Below, in pieces: positions 7,861-16,980 of a DNA stretch of 64,000 nucleotides; position 1 is the first letter of the stretch; the number at the start of each line of letters is the position of its first letter. The position numbers and the translations under genes are program-made. The notes below the pieces were generated by a model. It was not told where the DNA came from, searched no databases, and saw only the letters and a list, made by a program, of their open reading frames with translations. Source of the stretch: OLB6 sp964467455 (GTDB lineage Bacteria > Bacteroidota > Ignavibacteria > Kapaibacteriales > Kapaibacteriaceae); assembly GCA_964467455.1 (NCBI GenBank), contig CAYXQJ010000014.1, positions 12,490 to 76,489 of the forward strand. Reading direction: 5' to 3'.

Positions 7861-9148
7861 GTTCCCTCACCCATTCATTGCGATGAAATCCGAGCGTCAC
7901 TTTACCAAGGTCTACTGTTGGATCCACCAACAGTTGGCTTGGCGCACCGTTCAACGTCACCCACACTTCAGCGGTCACCTTTGGATCGTGCACGCCCCTT
8001 ATCGCATAATGGTCACGGAGCATGTGAGCATACTGAGCGATCATATCGGGCTGCATGGCCATCTGCTTCTCTTGATGGCTATTCAAGAACTCGCGGTTGT
8101 CTACCACACCACTCCTACCCGTCTTCGTATCGGTGACGGTGAACGTTGCCGTTCCCGCTTTCTCCATCAACATCACGCGCCATCCAAAACGATATCCCTC
8201 TTCGGTCCACAACAACTCACCGGGATAGAGCACAAAACGCCAGGCGATGAGGAGTTGGAGGAGGAAGAAGGGGTACAGGGGAATGGGGAATGGGGAATGG
8301 GGAATGGGGGATCGCCTATTGAATTCCCCATTCCCAATTCCCAATTCCCCATTCCCCACAAAGAATACCAACGTCATCCCCACCATCACCAAGGGAAACA
8401 CGCCGATCTGGAAGAGGAGGCCGGTGACAGCGTGGAAGCCGATGACGGCGAGGTAGGCATAGATGCGTGTGGGCTTGTAGTAGAGGAAGAACGGAATGCT
8501 GAGGTCGTACAACATGCCGGCCCAGGAGAAGGCCCATGGGACCCATGATAGACCGAAGAGTGGACCGATAATAGGGATGTCGGTGTGGGCCGGAAGCCAG
8601 ATGCGCAGCGGCATGGCATCGATCAACCATGCCGAAGAGATCTTGGCAAGGCCGGCGTGAATGTAGACGATGCTGATCTGTAGTTTGAAGATGTCAATGG
8701 TCCACTTTGGAACATCGACGCGTCGTGTTGAGGGTTTGCGCCACGCATCAACAGACCATGCGGATGCTGCCGGCACGAAACACAACAGAAACGCAACAAG
8801 ACTTACAAAGTAGTAGTGGTTGAGATAGTAGGTCTTGTCCATCAGCTCGATGTAGGTAAAGCTGAGCAAGAATGTGATGATGGACAGACGGTACCAAGCA
8901 CCAAGCAAGACGCCGATACCACTGACGAGAAGGACGCCGAAGAGCAGGTTGATCCATGGCTCTGGCGGGACCACTACCCATTCAAAGAAGACGTACGGAA
9001 AGTGCCACATCGGCTCGATGTACTGATCATGGATCCAGCCCAGCCACATAAAGCGGATGGTGCTGATGGTCATGGCCGTACCAAAGATGATGCGGACGAT
9101 CGCTAGATCAATCGCCATCACCGCTGCTGTAGGTGATGCTGATGCCAA
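7853..9148 (-). CDS. HTTM-domain (vitamin K-dependent gamma-carboxylase-like) membrane protein
   Basis: 431 residues with 7-8 transmembrane segments and the HTTM core (for example DKTYYLNHYYFVSL, IVYIHAGLAKI, ending in a periplasmic C-terminal domain). Bacterial HTTM proteins are of uncertain function; in Bacteroidota they recur beside imelysin, DUF4856 and TonB receptor genes, as here. Residues about 264-292, between membrane segments, are encoded by an inverted pair of GGGGAAT arrays and read GNGELGIGNGEF then PIPHSPFPIP, a non-family insertion. ATG 9148 overlaps the preceding gene by 41 bp; an internal ATG at 9118 is also possible. Confidence 0.82.
   Translation of the reverse strand: MASASPTAAVMAIDLAIVRIIFGTAMTISTIRFMWLGWIHDQYIEPMWHFPYVFFEWVVVPPEPWINLLFGVLLVSGIGVLLGAWYRLSIITFLLSFTYIELMDKTYYLNHYYFVSLVAFLLCFVPAASAWSVDAWRKPSTRRVDVPKWTIDIFKLQISIVYIHAGLAKISSAWLIDAMPLRIWLPAHTDIPIIGPLFGLSWVPWAFSWAGMLYDLSIPFFLYYKPTRIYAYLAVIGFHAVTGLLFQIGVFPLVMVGMTLVFFVGNGELGIGNGEFNRRSPIPHSPFPIPLYPFFLLQLLIAWRFVLYPGELLWTEEGYRFGWRVMLMEKAGTATFTVTDTKTGRSGVVDNREFLNSHQEKQMAMQPDMIAQYAHMLRDHYAIRGVHDPKVTAEVWVTLNGAPSQLLVDPTVDLGKVTLGFHRNEWVRERE
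8277..8358. repeat. Inverted pair of GGGGAAT heptamer arrays inside the HTTM gene
   Basis: Positions 8277-8309 hold four to five GGGGAAT units, and 8323-8358 hold five units in reverse (ATTCCCC, AATTCCC). The arms can pair into a long hairpin, and each has four G-runs separated by 3 nt on one strand, matching the G-quadruplex pattern. The block is in frame with the gene. Confidence 0.9.
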
Positions 9149-10175
9149 GCAGTGAACTCATCTCGCTCTTGATGAAGCGTGTGAGCTTGAACATCTCGGT
9201 GTATAACGGTTCAAGTGTTGTTGGTGCTGTTGTGATCGTCTCGCTCAAGATCATCGTCGTACCCAAGGTTTCAAGCTCACGCACGATGGCTTGGTCCTGC
9301 ACCTTGGTGTCATCGATCAACCGTTGACCGCCGCTGACCGTCATCAAGTAGTCCATAAAGCCAAGGATCTTCTCACCGGATGCGGTCTTGCCATACCACA
9401 AGCGCATGACGGCATCGTAGTGCTTGTCCATCAACTGTTTGGAGATGCCGCTATAGCATGCCTCTACACGCGTCGGCTCCGATGTGGTCTGCCCGGCACG
9501 TTTACCTAGTGGCAAGGCAAGCTTATAGTTCTTCAGCAACTCAAAGCTGATGTTGAGATGATTGAACAACAAGCTTGTACCACTGCCGGCATCGGTGCCG
9601 TTGCGCGAGATGAACTCATCGCGATAGCCGTTCTTCCATGCAGTGCGCACTTCGGAGATCTCACTCAACAGACGCCGCACAACACTGCGTAAATAGGCGC
9701 CACGCGAACTCCCGACGTATTCCGTTGCCGGTGAATGGTAAAGCAAATACTCCGCTCCATAGATGCCACGGCTATCCCGATCGAAGTTGTTCTGCGTTGT
9801 ATCACCGGCCGCAACGTAGGCCTCGATCTTTGTTGCACTCGCCGGGAACGTTGCAACGTTCTCAGCCAACGTGCCATACAATCCCTCTGCCGGACCAAAG
9901 TTGAACGTCACCGCATCTTGCCACGACGTTGCAACAGCCACCCACCACTTCTTGCAGGAGTCTAGATTAGCCTCATCCGGCGATGCCGTAAACGCATCCA
10001 CTTTCGCCTGCAACGCACTCACATTTGCCCACAACACATCGTAGGATGGCATGATCACCCTGTCCGCAACATCGGTGAGCATCGCCTTCCTGTCAAACGT
10101 ATCCGTCGGCGTACCCCCATCATCGGTACACGAAACAAGAATCAATAGGAGCACTATGTAAGCAACAACTCTCAC
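9108..10175 (-). CDS. Imelysin-family (M75) lipoprotein
   Basis: 355 residues. The lipoprotein signal peptide has lipobox LVSC (Cys16). The body is an all-helical imelysin domain, with WVAVATSWQDAVTFNFGPAEG near residue 80 and RGIYGAEYLLY near residue 139. The family motif GxHxxE reads G-I-Y-G-A-E, so the His is Tyr. Imelysin proteins are periplasmic or surface proteins linked to iron uptake, and the M75 peptidase assignment is doubtful in general. It is between DUF4856 and HTTM genes in the iron-type operon. Confidence 0.85.
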   Translation of the reverse strand: MRVVAYIVLLLILVSCTDDGGTPTDTFDRKAMLTDVADRVIMPSYDVLWANVSALQAKVDAFTASPDEANLDSCKKWWVAVATSWQDAVTFNFGPAEGLYGTLAENVATFPASATKIEAYVAAGDTTQNNFDRDSRGIYGAEYLLYHSPATEYVGSSRGAYLRSVVRRLLSEISEVRTAWKNGYRDEFISRNGTDAGSGTSLLFNHLNISFELLKNYKLALPLGKRAGQTTSEPTRVEACYSGISKQLMDKHYDAVMRLWYGKTASGEKILGFMDYLMTVSGGQRLIDDTKVQDQAIVRELETLGTTMILSETITTAPTTLEPLYTEMFKLTRFIKSEMSSLLGISITYSSGDGD

Positions 10176-10183
10176 TCTATATT

Positions 10184-10245
10184 CTAACCTCTTTCTAGCA
10201 ATCTAGCCCTCTAGCTATCTAGCTGACTAGCTGACTATCTAGCTT
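10184..10245. repeat. CTAGCTnn octamer array
   Basis: Seven or so units related to CTAGCTGA and CTAGCTAT between the DUF4856 and imelysin genes. The embedded CTAG supplies the TAG stop (10235-10237) of the DUF4856 gene, whose last codons (AR) also come from the array. Confidence 0.8.
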
Positions 10246-11317
10246 GCTCAGAAACCCAATTCTTCCTAAAATCCTCCATCTCCGTAGCCGTGAATCCATA
10301 GATCGCTTGCAGCTTCTTCGTCACGGCTTCAAGCTTTGGCAACCACGCTACGGGTTCTTTCCACACAAGGTAGGGGGCGGTATAGGATGCATTGGCAAGC
10401 ATCTCGGTCAGATCGGCATCTGATGGTTTTCGTTGTGAAGCATTGATACCCTGCATACCCTTGAGGATGCCGACACCTTCGCCGTAGCTATGTGCCGCAG
10501 AAGCCCGCGTTGCTTCGTCAACGCTTGTGCCGGAGAGACGGCCGATAGCTGCATACATGTAGTTGATCACGGTTGCAGCAAGGGCTCGCTCCCATTGTGT
10601 GCGGAACTCCGTGAGCGCTGCGTCGCGGTCGGCGTTGTATTCAGCGCCGGCTTTCACAGCTGCTTTGGCTTTGCGGAGTGCATAGGCGGCCTTGGTGTAC
10701 GGACCGGTGCCGTCGTTCTTATCACGACGTGCTGCATACTTGGCAACGTAGGTGTCAGGATGTGTTGGATTACGATCGGAGTTGGCAAATGCCGGCGTTG
10801 CTCCAAAGAGCACCACTAGGTTATCGATCGATGCCTGCGTGATCTGTCCGCTCAGTACGGCATTCACACGTTGGAACAGCAGATAGGAGAACAGTCGTTT
10901 TTCGATCTGCTCCTGGACGTCATGTCCAACACCGTTGAAGATGTATCCACCGCTCACACCACCTGTAGCAGCCGGTGCGTCGGTAAGCAAGAAACTCTTG
11001 CCGCCATTCTCGATGGCATCGTTGATCAACGCATCGATCTCCGGACGAAACGTGGCATCGATCGAGGGAGACAGCGTGCCCCATGCCGCCTGCAGTGCCG
11101 CAGCGTTCACCGGCGTACCAACGGTGCGCCCTGCCTTCACTTCATTGAGCACCGAGGTGAGGTTAGCCACAATGGCGCGTTCGGACGCGGTGTTGGCAGA
11201 ATAGCCGGTGGTGTCATACGTAGCCGGTACCTGGAGTGGAGCTACCGGATCGGTGCCGCTGTCGCAGGCAACCAGCACCAGTGTCATGACGGCGAGGACT
11301 AAGGTCGAGAATTTCAT
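10235..11317 (-). CDS. DUF4856 domain lipoprotein
   Basis: 360 residues from ATG 11317, chosen because it opens with a lipoprotein signal peptide (lipobox LVAC, Cys18). An upstream GTG or ATG at 11347 would add ten atypical residues. The protein is helical, with the YDTTGYSANTASERA opening typical of DUF4856. The family occurs beside imelysin and TonB receptor genes in Bacteroidota and is thought to act in metal uptake at the cell surface; its function is unknown. It is the first gene of the operon and follows the palindromic operator. Confidence 0.82.
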   Translation of the reverse strand: MKFSTLVLAVMTLVLVACDSGTDPVAPLQVPATYDTTGYSANTASERAIVANLTSVLNEVKAGRTVGTPVNAAALQAAWGTLSPSIDATFRPEIDALINDAIENGGKSFLLTDAPAATGGVSGGYIFNGVGHDVQEQIEKRLFSYLLFQRVNAVLSGQITQASIDNLVVLFGATPAFANSDRNPTHPDTYVAKYAARRDKNDGTGPYTKAAYALRKAKAAVKAGAEYNADRDAALTEFRTQWERALAATVINYMYAAIGRLSGTSVDEATRASAAHSYGEGVGILKGMQGINASQRKPSDADLTEMLANASYTAPYLVWKEPVAWLPKLEAVTKKLQAIYGFTATEMEDFRKNWVSEQAR

Positions 11318-11363
11318 AGGACCAAATGATGTGTGGTGGACGATCAATGGTCACAAACTTATG

Positions 11364-11388
11364 CTTATTTAGACTAAGTCCAAATAAG
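11364..11388. promoter_or_regulatory. 25-bp palindromic operator upstream of the iron-type operon
   Basis: Left arm CTTATTTAGACT and right arm AGTCCAAATAAG around a central A at 11376; 11 of 12 positions pair, the only mismatch being 11371/11381. It lies 46 bp upstream of the DUF4856 ATG in a short AT-rich gap. The sequence is not the classic 19-bp Fur box. By context I infer a metal-responsive repressor site (Fur- or DtxR-type). Confidence 0.65.
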
Positions 11389-11402
11389 AACAAGATTAAT
11401 TT

Positions 11403-13187
11403 TTAGAAACCTGCTACCTCTCCCAGTCCGGCACGGATCGGAAACCACAAGGTCTGCATGATGGCTGCATTCTTCGGCAAGGTATAGGCGATCTTCCCCA
11501 CCTTATGATCCTCGCCGCGGGGGTTGTCGTTGTCCACCACCACCCAATTCACCGCCCACGACACCAATCCGGTGAGGAAACTCCCCTTCTTGGTCTTCTT
11601 GTCCACGATCTCGATGGCGAGGTCTTGATAGACGGGATCGACGATCCCACGACATGCTCGCCCCTTAACATCGAACCGGAAGGAGGCGAAGTCGGAACGT
11701 CCGCTGGAGACCTTGATCCCCTCGATCACAGGCAGGAACGAATTCAGCCGAGTGCAATCGAACTGTTTCATCCAGCCTTCGGCATGCATGGTGTAGGTGG
11801 AGACGTTCAGTGGCACCATCATCGTAGCGGCCATCTCCGCCTGATCCATAAAGATCCCCTGGGCTTTGATGGTAAGGGGCGAACCAGACTGCACATCACG
11901 TCGGGTAGAGAGGCCCGTTACGGAGGCGTGGACCTTGTTCCACCGAAGACGCCCGATGCCGGGAGTGCCATGACGATGCTCTGCATACAGCACCGAGGTG
12001 TTGGCAACGTTGATCGTGTCGATGTTCACCACGAACGGGATCTGGGCGATGATCTCATGCGGCATCAGGAAGGGCTTGGCGTTGTTCTGTCCCGGAACGC
12101 CGAACGACTCACTGAGCACATCAACGTTGAGCGCACCTACCGACACCTCGCCAACATCCAGCATCGTTCCCGCGATCAAGGCATTGAGGTCGATGTCATT
12201 GAGTGCCAGTTGTGATGCACTGATGCGAAACCGATCGCCGGATCGCTTCTGACGTACGATCCATTCTTTGTCGGACAGTTCGGTGCCGATGTGGCAGGAG
12301 TCGATGGTGAGACGTTGTTGCGAGAACGAGAACAACACACCGGTCACTGCATACGTATCGCGTTTGTCTGTGATCACCCGTGCCGAAGCAACCGACATGG
12401 ACGTGTCGCTACCGCTGATGCGAACGAGTGCTCCTTCAACGTTCACCGTTTTGCCATCGGAATATTCGCGGTACCACCGATCGATGTTTATAGTGATGTC
12501 GTTCAGCAAGTGCCGACGCTGCGATGAAGATCCAAGATAGATGTCGCGAACGATGAGGTCGAACCCCGACACCACACCCTTCATTGATGCCGTATCGTTC
12601 TTCTGCGAGTTTGTTGTGTGGACGTCAAGGATCTCGACGGCATCAACAGACAATGGCGAGATATCTTTCGGCAAAGCATTCACGGCCAGCACATCCAGCA
12701 GTGAATCAACATTCGGGATCTGCGGCAACCGCACGATCGATGTATCACGGTCACGAAGATCGGCGGTTAGTCGACCTGTTGAATCGACCACGTCTAACAC
12801 TGCGACGGGATGCAGCAGTTGTATCGTCCCCAACGAAAGGCCACCGCCGTTCAGCACATCCCACGGCGAAAGTCCGGAGCATGTCAGTGCATCGATCGTT
12901 AGCTTCAGCTGCTGCCGTACCGAGTCATCCGATCGATACGTGATCATGATGTCGTTGATCGACAGCTCTTGCAAGAAGAAGGCATAGTCGAACTCGCCAA
13001 AGTTCACATTCACCTTCCCTGCACTTGCCTCATGCACCGCTTCCGACACACGGTTCTTGAGATACGTCACCGCCGCCTCTCGGATCGTCTGCTGCACCTT
13101 GTCGGCATACAGCAGATATGCTCCCACAGCGAACAACACCAACGCCGCAACACCGCCGGCGATCCAATACCCGATGCGCTTGTTCAT
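11403..13187 (-). CDS. AsmA/DUF748-like membrane-anchored protein
   Basis: 594 residues: one N-terminal membrane anchor (residues 6-28, IGYWIAGGVAALVLFAVGAYLLYADKV) and a long periplasmic beta-rich body. The overall design matches the AsmA/TamB-like superfamily proposed to bridge the envelope and carry lipids, but I recognise only the general type. A -10-like TATTTTCC sits 3 nt before ATG 13187. The gene is separated from the iron-type operon by the palindromic operator. Confidence 0.55.
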   Translation of the reverse strand: MNKRIGYWIAGGVAALVLFAVGAYLLYADKVQQTIREAAVTYLKNRVSEAVHEASAGKVNVNFGEFDYAFFLQELSINDIMITYRSDDSVRQQLKLTIDALTCSGLSPWDVLNGGGLSLGTIQLLHPVAVLDVVDSTGRLTADLRDRDTSIVRLPQIPNVDSLLDVLAVNALPKDISPLSVDAVEILDVHTTNSQKNDTASMKGVVSGFDLIVRDIYLGSSSQRRHLLNDITINIDRWYREYSDGKTVNVEGALVRISGSDTSMSVASARVITDKRDTYAVTGVLFSFSQQRLTIDSCHIGTELSDKEWIVRQKRSGDRFRISASQLALNDIDLNALIAGTMLDVGEVSVGALNVDVLSESFGVPGQNNAKPFLMPHEIIAQIPFVVNIDTINVANTSVLYAEHRHGTPGIGRLRWNKVHASVTGLSTRRDVQSGSPLTIKAQGIFMDQAEMAATMMVPLNVSTYTMHAEGWMKQFDCTRLNSFLPVIEGIKVSSGRSDFASFRFDVKGRACRGIVDPVYQDLAIEIVDKKTKKGSFLTGLVSWAVNWVVVDNDNPRGEDHKVGKIAYTLPKNAAIMQTLWFPIRAGLGEVAGF

Positions 13188-13233
13188 ACGGGAAAATAGG
13201 GGGATGTCACATTACACACCACTGAACGCACAA

Positions 13234-13299
13234 TATGCCAGGTGCCAGGTGCCAGGTACCTGTTCCCAGTTCCAGTTCCCAGTTCCCAGTTCCCAGTAA
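13234..13299. repeat. GCCAGGT and AGTTCCC heptamer arrays
   Basis: Three GTGCCAG units (13234-13256) followed by about six GTTCCCA units (to 13298), ending 4 bp before the Shine-Dalgarno of the IS200-like gene. This is a junction of two different heptamer families. Confidence 0.85.
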
Positions 13300-13312
13300 C
13301 ACAGGAGTAAGT

Positions 13313-13771
13313 ATGCACACCTCCATAGGCCTCCACATCCTCATTCAGCCGATGAGAAGGGGCGACCAGTTCCCGGAAGACCATCATGCTTCCATCATTG
13401 ATGCGGCGCATCAGGCGGCCATCATGTACGAATGTCCGATGCAGGAAATGCAGGTCCTGCGCGACCATATCCACGTGTTGGTGCTAGCCAACGTCGAGAC
13501 GCAGGCATCGGACTTCATCCATGCCCTCATGGACGGTATCGGAGGTGTGATGCAGCGCTCCGAGCCCGACTTCCAACTTTCCGAAGATGTGCACGTGACC
13601 CTCCTGCCCCCTTGGCATATCGAGATCCTTGCAAGCTTCATTCGCGACCAAGAACGATTCCACCGCACACGGAGCGTCGAGGACGAACTCGACCTGGTGT
13701 TTCGGCCGAACGCCCTTCCAAAAGCAGAAACGGCCTCCGAAGGGAGCGCAGCGTATCAGAAGTTCCATTAG
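13313..13771 (+). CDS. Degenerate IS200-like (Y1 HUH) transposase-domain protein
   Basis: 152 residues from ATG 13313, which has AGGAG 7 bp upstream; a longer frame would translate the repeat array. The HUH motif is DHIHVLV (His52, His54). The C-terminal motif, in IS200-type proteins usually like YIKNQEEHH..sfreE, reads here FIRDQERFHRTRSVEDE, so the catalytic tyrosine position is Phe109. It therefore looks unable to cleave DNA. No transposon ends or TnpB partner are visible, so it is more like a domesticated or dead single-copy gene, as with REP-associated transposases. Confidence 0.6.
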   Translation: MHTSIGLHILIQPMRRGDQFPEDHHASIIDAAHQAAIMYECPMQEMQVLRDHIHVLVLANVETQASDFIHALMDGIGGVMQRSEPDFQLSEDVHVTLLPPWHIEILASFIRDQERFHRTRSVEDELDLVFRPNALPKAETASEGSAAYQKFH

Positions 13772-13787
13772 GGACCGATACCAACCC

Positions 13788-13795
13788 TATATTTG
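13788..13795 (+). promoter_or_regulatory. TAnnTTTG -10 box for gcvT
   Basis: TATATTTG, a perfect match to the Bacteroidota -10 consensus, ends 9 nt before the gcvT ATG. Transcription would start within a few bases of the start codon, with no Shine-Dalgarno. Confidence 0.65.
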
Positions 13796-13804
13796 CACCC
13801 ACGT

Positions 13805-14887
<1,083 letters not shown>

Positions 14888-14888
14888 G

Positions 14889-15005
14889 CGGTTCCTCGCT
14901 TCGGCTCGGAATGACAGACCTTCCTCTTGCTTAGGTAGACTATGCTGTCATCGCCCCGAGCGAAGCGAGGGCGCACTAACTAACCTCTCAGAACGCAGTT
15001 CCCAC
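14889..15005. repeat. Dispersed hairpin repeat between convergent genes
   Basis: The sequence around 14890-14915 is an inverted relative of the 25-bp element at 789-995 (GGTTCCTCGCTTCGG then CTCGGAATGAC). A second hairpin, GCCCCGAGCGAAGCGAGGGC, lies at about 14955-14975. They sit between the gcvT and rlpA-like stops and may act as bidirectional transcription end structures. No gene is seen here. Confidence 0.65.
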
Positions 15006-15827
15006 TCAGGGGCTCGCCACCCTAACCTCCACCTTCGCCGTTCCCGCTCTGATCATGTCGAGCTCTTTGGCGGCGGCTTTTGAAACGTCGATCATGCGGC
15101 TGTGGTGGAAGGGCCCGCGGTCGTTGACGCGGACGATCACTTCGCGACCGTTGGCGAGGTTGACCACGCGGAGACGTGTGCCATAGGGCAGCCAGCGGTG
15201 GGCACAGGTGAAGTCGTGCATGTTGTACTTCTCACCGCTGCTGGTGCTCTTACCGTGGAACTTCTCAGCATAGTAGGAGGCCATGCCAGTGTCGGCTTCG
15301 ATGGCAAGGATGTCTGCCGTGATCGAGTCACTATAGGTCTGCCCCTTCTTCACGGTTGGCTTGCGCACAGCCAAGGCAGCAGTCATCGTATGCGACTCAA
15401 GGGTCGATGAGTTACTCGTTGAGTTAGTCGTTGAGCTAGTCGTTGAGTTAGTCGTTGAGTCAGTCGTTGAGTCAGTCTTCGAGACATTATCCCGCAGGGT
15501 CGCCTGAAGGGTCTCCTGCAAGGTCGCCTGCAAGGTCGCCTGCAGGGTCGCCCGCAGGGTCGCCTGCAAGGTCGCGGCGTAGCGCTTGAGTGAGTCGCTC
15601 TTCATCCGCAGAAACATCGACTCCACGCGCAAGCTGTCGCTCTTCTTCCATAGTTGTTCCCAGCTCTTGTAGAGACTGTCAGAGCGTTCCTGGGCGCGCG
15701 TGATGGCGGCCTGGAGGGAGTCAGCGTCCTGGGCAGGTAGCCTGTTAGGAGAAATCAAGATGAGAATTGAGGCAAGAGAACTTGCAAAAAGAACGAAGGA
15801 CGACGGACGACGGACGACGGACGTCAT
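15006..15827 (-). CDS. rlpA: RlpA-like protein (septal ring lytic transglycosylase family)
   Basis: 273 residues. The signal peptide n-region (MTSVVRRPSSF) is encoded by a GGACGnn array. After a helical segment come two 12-bp repeat tracts: residues about 82-114 (tandem ATLQ) and 117-144 (tandem TTNS/TTDS). The C-terminal RlpA double-psi barrel is at about 176-273 (GMASYYAEKFHGKSTSSGE, RVNDRGPFHHSRMIDVSKAAA). RlpA proteins bind or cleave denuded peptidoglycan. ATG 15827 overlaps the manC stop by 4 bp. Confidence 0.88.
   Translation of the reverse strand: MTSVVRRPSSFVLFASSLASILILISPNRLPAQDADSLQAAITRAQERSDSLYKSWEQLWKKSDSLRVESMFLRMKSDSLKRYAATLQATLRATLQATLQATLQETLQATLRDNVSKTDSTTDSTTNSTTSSTTNSTSNSSTLESHTMTAALAVRKPTVKKGQTYSDSITADILAIEADTGMASYYAEKFHGKSTSSGEKYNMHDFTCAHRWLPYGTRLRVVNLANGREVIVRVNDRGPFHHSRMIDVSKAAAKELDMIRAGTAKVEVRVASP
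15395..15580. repeat. Two 12-bp tandem repeats inside the rlpA-like gene
   Basis: 15395-15475 repeats GTTGAGTTAGTC (minus-strand codons for Thr/Asn/Ser). 15484-15580 repeats GTCGCCTGCAAG (tandem ATLQ). The 12-bp period keeps the reading frame for any copy number. The tract makes a low-complexity linker before the RlpA domain. Confidence 0.85.
15788..15827. repeat. GGACGnn heptamer array at the rlpA-like start
   Basis: Five units (GAACGAA, GGACGAC three times, GGACGTC) spanning the first dozen codons of the rlpA-like gene up to its ATG. Confidence 0.85.
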
Positions 15828-16915
15828 AGGTGATTTCCAATATGACGTCGCTTGATCAGATCCACAAGGTCGCGCACAGTCTCGGCTTTGCCGCGGCGAC
15901 AGATCATGAGGGCTTGGTCCGTGTCGACAACGATGAGGTTATCGATGCCGACAATGCCAACAAGCCGGCCACTCTGTGCGGTGACCATGCAGCTGTTGGC
16001 ATCCAACGTGACCACGTTGCCTTCAATGACGTTGTTCTTTCCGTCCTTCATCGAAAGGCGATAGATCTCGTCCCACGTGCCAACGTCCGACCAGCCGAAC
16101 GTTCCGTCAACAACACGCACGTTGCGGGCTTTCTCCATCACGCCGACGTCGAACGACACCGAACGCATCTGGCGGAAGATGCTCTCCAACATTTCGTGGT
16201 ACGACTCCTTGCCAACATGTCGTTCCAGCAGACTGAACAACGGTGCATGGTCGGGAAGATGCCGGTCGACCGCATGCAGGATCGTTGACGCCTTTGCCAC
16301 AAAGATCCCCGAGTTCCAGACAAAGTCGCCCGCATCGATGAATCGTTGCGCCGTGGCGAGGTCCGGCTTTTCGGCAAAGGTCTTCACGGCATGCACATGT
16401 CCATTCAGCACCGGGTTGTCGGTAAGTATCTCATCACCCACCTGGATGTAGCCGTATCCCGTCTCCGACCGTGTAGGCATGACGCCGATCGTGATAATAT
16501 CTTCAGAGATCTCGGCTGCCGTGCAGGCCCGATCTAGCGTGACCTGAAACTCCCGGACATTCGTCACCAAATGGTCGCTGGGGAGCACGGCCAACACCAC
16601 GTCGGGTCCGTAGCGTTTTGACAACATCAGCGCCGACAGCGCAATGGCCGGACCGGTATTGCGTCCGAACGGCTCCGTGATCACGTTCTCTGTCTTGATC
16701 GCCGGCAGCTGGTCCTGCACGTGATGGGCCAGGTCTTCGGTGGTGGCGATGTGGATGTCTTCCGGCGACACGAAGGGCAGAAGGCGCATGACCGTGTTTT
16801 GGATCAGCGTGCCTTCGCCAAGGACGTGAACGAATTGTTTTGGCTGTTTTTCAGTCCCACGAGGCCAGAGACGAACCCCCAAGCCCCCTGCAAGAACAAC
16901 GGCGACAACTTTCAT
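15824..16915 (-). CDS. manC: Mannose-1-phosphate guanylyltransferase
   Basis: 363 residues from ATG 16915, chosen because the family start VVAVVLAGGLGVRLWPRG then lies at the N-terminus and a -10-like GTAGTTTG sits 6 nt upstream; the longer frame is atypical. It makes GDP-mannose from mannose-1-phosphate and GTP. The pyrophosphorylase signature ends QPKQFVHVLG, and TEPFGRNTGPAI and FAEKPD are further family motifs. The C-terminal phosphomannose isomerase domain is absent, so it is the single-domain form. Confidence 0.93.
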   Translation of the reverse strand: MKVVAVVLAGGLGVRLWPRGTEKQPKQFVHVLGEGTLIQNTVMRLLPFVSPEDIHIATTEDLAHHVQDQLPAIKTENVITEPFGRNTGPAIALSALMLSKRYGPDVVLAVLPSDHLVTNVREFQVTLDRACTAAEISEDIITIGVMPTRSETGYGYIQVGDEILTDNPVLNGHVHAVKTFAEKPDLATAQRFIDAGDFVWNSGIFVAKASTILHAVDRHLPDHAPLFSLLERHVGKESYHEMLESIFRQMRSVSFDVGVMEKARNVRVVDGTFGWSDVGTWDEIYRLSMKDGKNNVIEGNVVTLDANSCMVTAQSGRLVGIVGIDNLIVVDTDQALMICRRGKAETVRDLVDLIKRRHIGNHL

Positions 16916-16921
16916 GGGGCG

Positions 16922-16929
16922 CAAACTAC
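16922..16929 (-). promoter_or_regulatory. -10-like box for manC
   Basis: Minus-strand GTAGTTTG (one mismatch to TAnnTTTG) ends 6 nt before the manC ATG, again implying a leaderless or near-leaderless transcript. Confidence 0.45.
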
Positions 16930-16943
16930 GAAGCGCGCCGTCG

Positions 16944-16951
16944 TATCTTTG
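16944..16951 (+). promoter_or_regulatory. TAnnTTTG -10 box for the beta-barrel gene
   Basis: TATCTTTG, 29 nt before ATG 16981, divergent from the manC promoter 14 bp away. Confidence 0.6.
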
Positions 16952-16980
16952 CCCTTCTATTTCCACGGAGAAACCCACCT

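Noticed and set aside
13235..13312. 26-residue N-terminal extension of the IS200-like protein
   Set aside because: It translates the heptamer arrays, whereas an AGGAG precedes ATG 13313, so the shorter start is used.
13793..13804. TTG start for gcvT at 13793
   Set aside because: It falls within the TATATTTG -10 box; ATG 13805 fits the family start.
13772..13804. Glycine riboswitch upstream of gcvT
   Set aside because: Only 33 bp between genes and a -10 box adjacent to the ATG leave no room for a leader.
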